NCBI GenBank assembly: GCA_964200075.2
Contig: CAXNAA020000513.1
Location: forward strand, 1 to 20,596
Direction of reading: 5' to 3'
DNA from: Sphacelaria rigidula
Taxonomy: Eukaryota > Phaeophyceae > Sphacelariales
DNA length: 20,596 nt
The position numbers were made by a program, and so were the translations under genes. Numbering within the stretch: the first letter of the stretch is position 1; each line of letters begins with the position of its first letter. The notes beneath the pieces are model-generated. The model made no database searches and was not told the origin of the DNA. It saw nothing but the letters and a program-made list of their open reading frames with translations. Shown piece by piece: positions 19,701 to 20,596 of the stretch.

Positions 19701-19896
19701 ATCCGCAGCATATAGCCCATGTCGCCCTTGTTGAATCGCCCGGTGGTTTGTTCTGATTCGGCCACACGCACCACATGATTAACTGCAGGTGGAAATGATT
19801 GGTGAGGAGAGCCACAAGGACACGCCCAGCGGGGGGAAGTATGATGACACCGCCTTCACCATTGTGGAGTCGAGCAATCAGCATACCATGTTGTAA
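1541..19896 (+). CDS. Wntless/TMEM181-like eight-pass membrane protein (multi-exon gene span)
   Basis: This is the gene-level span; the exons are listed separately. The joined exons encode at least 443 residues, about 461 with the tentative start exon. I see one N-terminal membrane segment, a lumenal domain of roughly 130 residues, and seven further hydrophobic helices, ending in a short hydrophilic cytoplasmic tail. This matches the Wntless/MIG-14/TMEM181 family (Pfam Wnt-binding factor, a GOLD domain plus a seven-helix GPCR-like bundle). Members act in the Golgi, endosome and secretory pathway; animal Wntless carries lipidated Wnt. Family-like landmarks are the FYGMFNIYVLLLAFCYTP helix followed by YGD, the LFGDLAAGNMQ loop, and the FTLGFEIVYI strand just before helix 2. 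All introns are GT-AG with matching phases. The protein is shorter than human WLS (541 residues), mostly in the lumenal part. The cargo is unknown, since protists generally lack Wnt. The family call is firm for the 3' half and less so for the 5' exons. Confidence 0.75.
1975..2196 (+). repeat. Repeat C array (about 83-bp unit), left part
   Basis: GGGTATTTTGAAATG occurs at 2041 and again at 2124, a spacing of 83. In between lie CGATACC(CA)CGG and TATTTCGAGATGTCA segments. The same unit, at the same spacing, forms the array at 7495-7830. The array is interrupted at 2197 by a SINE. Confidence 0.75.
2197..2542 (+). repeat. SINE A copy 2, inserted in repeat C
   Basis: A tRNA-like head (degenerate A box around 2206, B box GGGTTCAATCTC around 2250) is followed by the family body, with CGTGGGTACACA, TTCGACTCAACGGT and CCCCTCTCGCGA blocks shared with the copies at 3723 and 5641. 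It ends in an AC-rich tail (..gaacacacacac). The flanks are acccgctgccag (2185-2196) and acccgctcattcag (2543-2556), a diverged target-site duplication. The 194-residue open frame across 2076-2660 is a by-product of the repeats. Confidence 0.85.
2543..2590 (+). repeat. Repeat C continuation after the SINE
   Basis: ACCCGCTCATTCAGGTATTT followed by CCAAAACCCGTACCTACGAT matches the unit at 7724-7760, so this is the other half of the interrupted array at 1975-2196. Confidence 0.65.
2591..3711. other. AT-rich gene-free stretch
   Basis: This 1.1-kb region has many poly-A/T runs (for example around 2780, 2990, 3065 and 3090) and only very short open frames. No repeat of the other families and no RNA gene was recognised. 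Confidence 0.5.
3723..4088 (+). repeat. SINE A copy 3 (complete, with target-site duplication)
   Basis: This is the best copy. The tRNA-like head is at 3731-3800, with A box TGGCTCAGTCGTT at 3738 and B box GGTTCGATTCC at 3783. The head's ends GCCCCGG and CCGGGGC are complementary. The body is about 240 bp and ends in an A/C-rich tail (acaacacaacacacaatac). The flanks are agagcttacac (3712-3722) and agagcttaaac (4089-4099), differing at one position. It has no poly-A tail, so mobilisation by a LINE that recognises an A/C-rich or specific 3' end is likely (inference). Confidence 0.9.
4106..4165 (+). repeat. Repeat C fragment
   Basis: TACGACACCACGGTATTCCG followed by AGATACCAG matches the CGATACCACGGTATTTCGAGAT core of repeat C. 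A second short trace, TACCCGCTCAATCAGGCAG, lies at about 4324-4342. Confidence 0.5.
4358..4373. repeat. Perfect 16-bp palindrome
   Basis: AAAAAGTCGACTTTTT is its own reverse complement. With one mismatch the symmetry extends to 4354-4377 (CTG..CAG ends). Similar CTGAAAAAAGTC and GACTTTT words recur in the foldback element at 5046-5250. Confidence 0.7.
4549..4573. repeat. (CA)n-type microsatellite
   Basis: A run of CACACA with interspersed CGCA units. Simple-sequence repeat. Confidence 0.8.
5046..5250. mobile_element. Foldback / MITE-like element E
   Basis: Inner arms CCAGAGACTTTTTT (5138-5151) and AAAAAAGTCTCTGG (5185-5198) are perfect inverted repeats with a 33-nt spacer. Imperfect outer arms (CAGACAGAAAGAAGTCTCT near 5052, and the complement of AGATACTTTTTTAGTCTG near 5222) make the whole 200-bp block self-complementary. 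It has no coding capacity. Confidence 0.55.
5641..6005 (-). repeat. SINE A copy 4 (minus strand)
   Basis: On the minus strand it starts CCGGTCGCCTCGGTGGCTTA, has a degenerate B box (GGGTTCACTTCTCG), the shared body blocks (TGTCGTGGGTACACAAAAGT, CCCTTCTCGCGG), and ends in GGGACGACAACACACACGC. I found no clear target-site duplication. The open frame on the + strand here is the antisense of the SINE. Confidence 0.85.
6118..6310 (+). mobile_element. Repeat D copy with perfect GC-rich hairpin
   Basis: CTTCCGGGGGTC (6188-6199) and GACCCCCGGAAG (6210-6221) are perfect 12-bp arms around a 10-nt loop. The surrounding 190 bp matches 15490-15725 in inverse orientation (shared GGAAAAATTGTGTT, GGTTTCTCCGTTC, ACACATGTGCAAAGTTT words), showing a dispersed repeat rather than a unique terminator. 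Confidence 0.7.
6364..6632. mobile_element. MITE-like element with about 45-bp terminal inverted repeats (repeat D family)
   Basis: The left end (6364-6409: AAACCTCACGCCG ... GAAGTTTTGCACA) and the right end (6588-6632) are inverted copies with a few mismatches. Inside, further inverted pairs (ACGCAACTTT near 6429 and GAAGTTGCGT near 6560; CGGGGGTCC and GGGACCCC) make most of the 270 bp a single long imperfect hairpin. No transposase frame is present. Half-copies occur at 13520-13606 and 15040-15420. Confidence 0.75.
6670..6840 (+). repeat. Repeat C copy (rearranged)
   Basis: It contains CCTACGATATCGCAGTTTTT followed by CGAGATTTCAACACC, TACCCGCTCAATCGAGTATT and CCTACGATACCCACGC, as in the 7495-7830 array, plus a TACCGGGAGTATACCCGGTA palindromic part. 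Confidence 0.65.
7318..7452. mobile_element. Short MITE-like element with perfect 20-bp inverted repeats
   Basis: CACTTTTTTTCGATCGAAAA at 7331-7350 and its exact reverse complement at 7422-7441 enclose 71 bp. Each arm carries the self-complementary core TTTTCGATCGAAAA. Pairing weakens outward. The element is too short to code for anything. Confidence 0.65.
7495..7830 (+). repeat. Repeat C tandem array (about 83-bp unit)
   Basis: GGGTATTTTCGA occurs at 7568 and 7651, with an AGGTAATTCCA equivalent at 7733, giving spacings of 83 and 82. Between them lie CCTACGATACCACGG and TACCCGCTCAATCAGG segments. The left part (CCGGTCCAATCGGG) matches 2032-2043, so the two arrays are copies of one element. 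Confidence 0.75.
8080..8520. other. No gene recognised
   Basis: Short overlapping open frames on both strands show no membrane segments, motifs or splice-phase consistency with the Wntless-like gene. It has mixed base composition with G-rich patches near 8308 and 8414. Confidence 0.4.
8537..8629 (+). ncRNA. Long-stem hairpin: candidate small-RNA precursor or MITE
   Basis: Two 31-nt arms (8537-8567 and 8599-8629) pair around a 31-nt loop. If transcribed on the + strand, the stem has about two mismatches and a few G-U pairs, and its core is GACAATATATGGTCAA against TTGACTATATATTGTC. The hairpin is flanked by near-identical 13-bp direct repeats TGGTAATTTTCAC (8522-8534) and TGGTGATTTTCAC (8633-8645), which argues for insertion as an element. 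It lies in the sense orientation inside the putative 12-kb intron. Expression is unknown. Confidence 0.4.
8646..9107. other. No gene recognised
   Basis: It contains one small perfect hairpin, ATCCTAAA (8839-8846) and TTTAGGAT (8853-8860), with a 6-nt loop, and otherwise short overlapping open frames on both strands. Confidence 0.4.
9108..9245 (+). CDS. Possible 45-residue small ORF with strong start context
   Basis: ATG at 9108 sits in GCCGCCACCATGG, identical to the optimal eukaryotic initiation context. The frame runs MVSTFSWLFRENGILGVHWA, then a hydrophobic part and an acidic end (DELEDDGVNVP) to TAG at 9243. I do not recognise the product. The good context could be chance, and the frame lies in the putative long intron. 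Confidence 0.2.
   Translation: MVSTFSWLFRENGILGVHWAFPWVHLLAIADLVYDELEDDGVNVP
9230..9530. repeat. Region rich in TGCACTG / GTACTGTAC words
   Basis: Words such as GTATTGCA, GTTGCATTGCAC, GTGTACTGCACCACTGTACA and GGTATGGTAC recur, giving many short inverted repeats and long stop-free frames on both strands. Similar clusters lie near 4670-5030 and 7090-7310. No gene is supported. Confidence 0.4.
9877..10175 (+). repeat. SINE B copy 1 (diverged)
   Basis: A degenerate tRNA-like head (B-box remnant GGGTTCTATTG at about 9936) is followed by the B-family body shared with 12222-12525: TCCACCGTCGAAAGTGTGAG, GACGCGG..GGGAGTGCTGA, TCCGCGAGACCAA, GTACCGGG and GGTTGATTCCTTGA. It ends in AAAGTGCGAC followed by an A/C-rich stretch. 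Confidence 0.75.
10294..10354. repeat. C-rich low-complexity tract
   Basis: Runs of C (up to nine) are separated by short TCTGTC, CTCCTG and CTGACAA words, so the minus strand is strongly G-rich. Confidence 0.7.
10731..10952 (-). pseudogene. Possible coding-repeat fragment, unrecognised
   Basis: The minus strand reads EGDPNLENPLKGYEYLRSCR and, 27-28 residues later, EGDLLGNPLQDLRW. The two units differ by a 3-bp indel and keep frame, which hints at a protein repeat. The underlying DNA repeat has a period of 81 (TAG(G/A)GGATTT at 10749 and 10830). No family is recognised, and the frame is only 73 codons. Confidence 0.2.
10953..12221. other. No gene recognised
   Basis: Only overlapping short open frames occur on both strands. 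One weak hairpin has 9-bp arms CTCTCCAGG (11328-11336) and CCTGGAGAG (11389-11397). Confidence 0.4.
12222..12525 (+). repeat. SINE B copy 2 with intact tRNA-like head
   Basis: The head 12222-12294 carries A box TGGTGTAATGGT (12229-12240, as in Asp/Glu tRNAs) and B box GGTTCGATTCC (12273-12283). It is followed by a T run and the body shared with 9877-10175 (for example TCCACCGTGTAAAGCGTGAG, TCCGCGAGACCAAAATGC). It ends at an (AT)n tract. Because the head is fused to the SINE body and lacks a well-paired acceptor stem, I read it as a SINE promoter rather than a functional tRNA. Confidence 0.8.
12526..12547. repeat. (AT)11 microsatellite at the SINE B 3' end
   Basis: Uninterrupted AT dinucleotides directly follow the SINE B body and may be derived from its tail. 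Confidence 0.9.
12548..13519. other. No gene recognised
   Basis: A 104-codon Lys/Arg-rich frame (13006-13320) and others overlap on both strands. None has a recognisable motif, and none fits the phase or topology of the Wntless-like gene. Confidence 0.4.
13520..13606 (+). repeat. Repeat D half-copy (right end)
   Basis: CGAAAGTTGCGTGATGACGC through GTGCAAAATTTTAGGGTCT and AAACGGCGTGAAGTTT matches the right part and terminus of the element at 6364-6632. The left arm is missing. Confidence 0.65.
13840..13907 (+). CDS. Wntless-like exon: lumenal domain (middle)
   Basis: The acceptor ..gtatatcag is preceded by a pyrimidine-biased stretch. The exon reads VLYLHMQLKKPDSISGGV and then SYEQ, and ends with two bases of a codon before a GTATTC donor at 13908. 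Phase 0 at the start fits the exon ending at 1773, and phase 2 at the end fits the exon starting at 14793. The alternating hydrophobic pattern suits a beta strand of the lumenal GOLD fold. The frame remains open upstream and downstream (13735-14064), so the limits come only from splice-site logic. Another donor at 13953 (after ..EEPIDEK) is possible but does not match the next exon's phase. Confidence 0.4.
14793..14856 (+). CDS. Wntless-like exon: end of lumenal domain
   Basis: One base completes a split codon, then the exon reads WCGWTKLLTEDFVEYGAY followed by YMQ. A GTACCG donor starts at 14857, phase 0. Joined to the next exon it gives YYMQVDMEEPKMF with no frame break. A Cys followed by a hydrophobic strand and a Y..Y motif just before helix 2 is typical of the lumenal domain in this family. 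An alternative acceptor at 14763-14764 (..catgacag) would add ten residues (KWLSLAFRR..) but needs a phase-1 upstream exon. Confidence 0.6.
15040..15420 (+). repeat. Repeat D copy (partial foldback)
   Basis: It contains TTTCCGGGGTCCCAG (15220) and CGTCGGACCCCCGAAGAACG (15269) as an imperfect inner hairpin, then TTGTGCAAAGTTTCAGG and GCGTGTAGGTTTG as the right terminus. A matching left terminus is not evident. Confidence 0.6.
15490..15725 (-). repeat. Repeat D copy, inverted
   Basis: Its reverse complement aligns with 6118-6310 through most of its length. About 40 bp extra, including a (TTTTTA)n-like run near 15579-15597, interrupts it. It lies in the intron between exons 14793-14856 and 16291-16500. 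Confidence 0.65.
16291..16500 (+). CDS. Wntless-like exon: pre-helix strand and membrane segment 2
   Basis: The acceptor is ..actcggcag and the donor is GTGCGT at 16501, both phase 0, giving 70 codons. The exon reads VDMEEPKMFTSEPS, then FTLGFEIVYITREFTQYQMA, then helix 2 (WIMVVLVFMFVPKIGFFYE) and a cytoplasmic segment MMQLHQNFWSRQQ. The F-E-I-V..T..FT strand directly before the first helix of the seven-helix bundle is the strongest TMEM181-like landmark in the protein. The following intron has no in-frame stop (see findings). Confidence 0.8.
16834..16928 (+). CDS. Wntless-like exon: membrane segment 3
   Basis: The acceptor is ..gcaatgcag. The exon reads ARVGVLLLSLLFFNNVFFVA and then QIYSPFPRFFF, and ends with the two bases AG before GTGAGC at 16929. 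The hydrophobic helix followed by an aromatic-rich loop corresponds to the region of human WLS around its third helix. The split codon AG+T makes Ser with the next exon. Confidence 0.8.
17287..17377 (+). CDS. Wntless-like exon: membrane segment 4
   Basis: The acceptor is ..cccttgacag. After the split codon the exon reads LYVVFMATFLAVMMFFWLEL and then FGDLAAGNMQ. The donor is GTGCGA at 17378, phase 0. Helix 4 is clear, and the acidic loop after it corresponds to the F(C)GEHM-type loop that follows this helix in animal Wntless. Confidence 0.82.
17649..17743 (+). CDS. Wntless-like exon: membrane segment 5
   Basis: The acceptor is ..cgcagcgcag. The exon begins with the charged stretch EWERNRKKTLFEY, then helix 5 (LPKLIVVGLIWIVTIMLY), and ends with two bases of a codon before GTGAGC at 17744. 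The basic cytoplasmic lead-in before the helix matches the RNH..YWKQ lead-in of animal Wntless. Confidence 0.82.
18254..18329 (+). CDS. Wntless-like exon: lumenal loop between helices 5 and 6
   Basis: The acceptor ..catattttgcag has a good pyrimidine tract. After a split Ile codon the exon reads YVRVQQNGDPSYSTYDDLST and then YTSVK, a polar loop of about 25 residues. The donor is GTAAGA at 18330, phase 0. It corresponds to the lumenal loop between helices 5 and 6 of Wntless (the ERGVQL..P.Y region). Confidence 0.75.
19120..19296 (+). CDS. Wntless-like exon: membrane segments 6 and 7
   Basis: The acceptor is ..acaacaacag. The exon of 59 codons contains helix 6 (VVGLFLSLVYFVWLGLLIF), the cytoplasmic loop RSFGHIAQMNTEY, and helix 7 (IFVMVITLVTIIGATVAVF), then TGALAPDQ. 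The donor is GTGAGA at 19297, phase 0. The loop starting with F-R-S-F matches the VFRN loop of animal Wntless, and the order of helices is the same. Confidence 0.88.
19513..19629 (+). CDS. Wntless-like exon: membrane segment 8
   Basis: The acceptor is ..tgctccacag. The exon reads HGSKVFAYFYGMFNIYVLLL, then AFCYTPAGTLYGDINTNEN. The donor is GTGAGA at 19630, phase 0. The Y-G-M-F/W-N-(I/L)-Y-V..L.(F)CY.P....YGD pattern is the most recognisable family signature here: animal Wntless has YGMWNLYV..LMFLYAPS..NYGED at the same place. Confidence 0.9.
19789..19896 (+). CDS. Wntless-like last exon: cytoplasmic tail and stop
   Basis: The acceptor is ..ttaactgcag. The exon encodes 35 residues starting VEMIGEESHKDTPSGGKYDD and ending SNQHTML before TAA at 19894-19896. 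The tail is hydrophilic and acidic. It contains YDD followed by AFTIVE, where YxxPhi-type or acidic sorting signals would be expected in a cycling receptor, but I cannot assign a specific motif. Confidence 0.82.
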   Translation: MEMIGEESHKDTPSGGKYDDTAFTIVESSNQHTML

Positions 19897-20596
19897 ACAT
19901 TTTATCTAGCTGGATTCGTGAAGTGCTTGTGCTACCAATTTGCGGCTCAATCTCCCAGCAGTCATGAAAGAGGCTGTGTAACAACGGAGACGTGGCGCAA
20001 GTTGTATTCCCTTGAGTGTTTTGGTGCGTATACGATTATGACGGCGGTGCTTTCGACGCGTGGCGAGAGATGCGATTACATCGACAATCGTCAGGTGACG
20101 ATGGTGAACATTTTCTCTCGCTTGTTTTGTGTCCGAATGTTGTTGATCATGAAGTACCCGTCGAGTACGTGCGGAGTAATACTAAAACCTATATCGTTAT
20201 ATCCCGTGTATTTGACGTGTCATCGTGCGCGAGAGGGGGGAAGTTTCAAGTCAAGGAATGCTGCTCCCCTAACGATCATGATGATTCATGAGCAATGTAT
20301 GTGGAGCTTGAAATTTTCTGCTCAAGGTGGGCACAGTTGCTAATTTGTATTTGGGCAGGGGCAGCAGCGGCAATTCACACCTGTTCCTCTTTTTGGATAC
20401 CAGTATGTGGACTGGGAAAAAATGGAAGTGTATATCATAACTACGTGAAAAAAGCGGAGGATGCTTGGAACCATTTGTACATGACTTCCTTGGACACAAA
20501 TTATGGATACAACGAGGTAGGATGAATAAAGGGCAATGGCCTAGGAAAGGTATACCTTCTAGTTTTTTGCTTAAGAAAGGTACGAAAAATGGCCAG
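19897..20596 (+). other. 3' flank: long 3' UTR or start of another gene
   Basis: Two open frames occur, 20016-20291 and 20295-20519. The second ends HNYVKKAEDAWNHLYMTSLD followed by TNYGYNE and a GTAGGA that could be a donor. Neither is recognised. A simpler reading is a long 3' UTR of the Wntless-like gene. Confidence 0.35.
20525..20530 (+). terminator. Possible polyadenylation signal AATAAA
   Basis: This AATAAA lies about 630 bp after the stop of the Wntless-like gene. The motif is common by chance in AT-rich flanks, so the support is weak. Confidence 0.2.

Overview
The window is nuclear eukaryotic DNA. Its coding signal lies in short exons joined by conventional GT-AG introns, and the rest is dominated by tRNA-derived SINEs and small foldback elements. 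I see no bacterial operon, phage or CRISPR structure. The organism cannot be named from the sequence. Long introns, mid-range GC and a Wntless-like protein in repeat-rich DNA suit a protist such as a stramenopile alga, but this is a weak inference.

One protein-coding gene can be assembled with confidence, on the + strand. Its exons lie at 16291-16500, 16834-16928, 17287-17377, 17649-17743, 18254-18329, 19120-19296, 19513-19629 and 19789-19896 (stop). Further 5' exons are likely at 1541-1773, 13840-13907 and 14793-14856, with a tentative start exon at 1285-1336. All reading phases match across the introns. The product is a membrane protein of about 460 residues with one N-terminal membrane segment, a lumenal domain, and seven more membrane segments. 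This is the layout of the Wntless/MIG-14/TMEM181 (GOLD-domain seven-helix) family of secretory-pathway cargo receptors.

If the 5' exons are right, the intron between 1773 and 13840 is about 12 kb and holds most of the window. It contains three SINE A copies (a fourth lies upstream at 1-73), two SINE B copies, an array of a roughly 83-bp repeat, several foldback or MITE-like elements, and a sense-strand hairpin at 8537-8629 that resembles a small-RNA precursor or a young MITE. Two SINE A copies have visible target-site duplications, and one of them is inserted inside the 83-bp repeat, which gives a relative age order.

Downstream of the stop (19897-20596) there is either a long 3' UTR ending near an AATAAA at 20525 or the beginning of another gene. 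Regions 76-1284, 2591-3711, 8080-8520 and 10176-12221 hold nothing I can identify as a gene.
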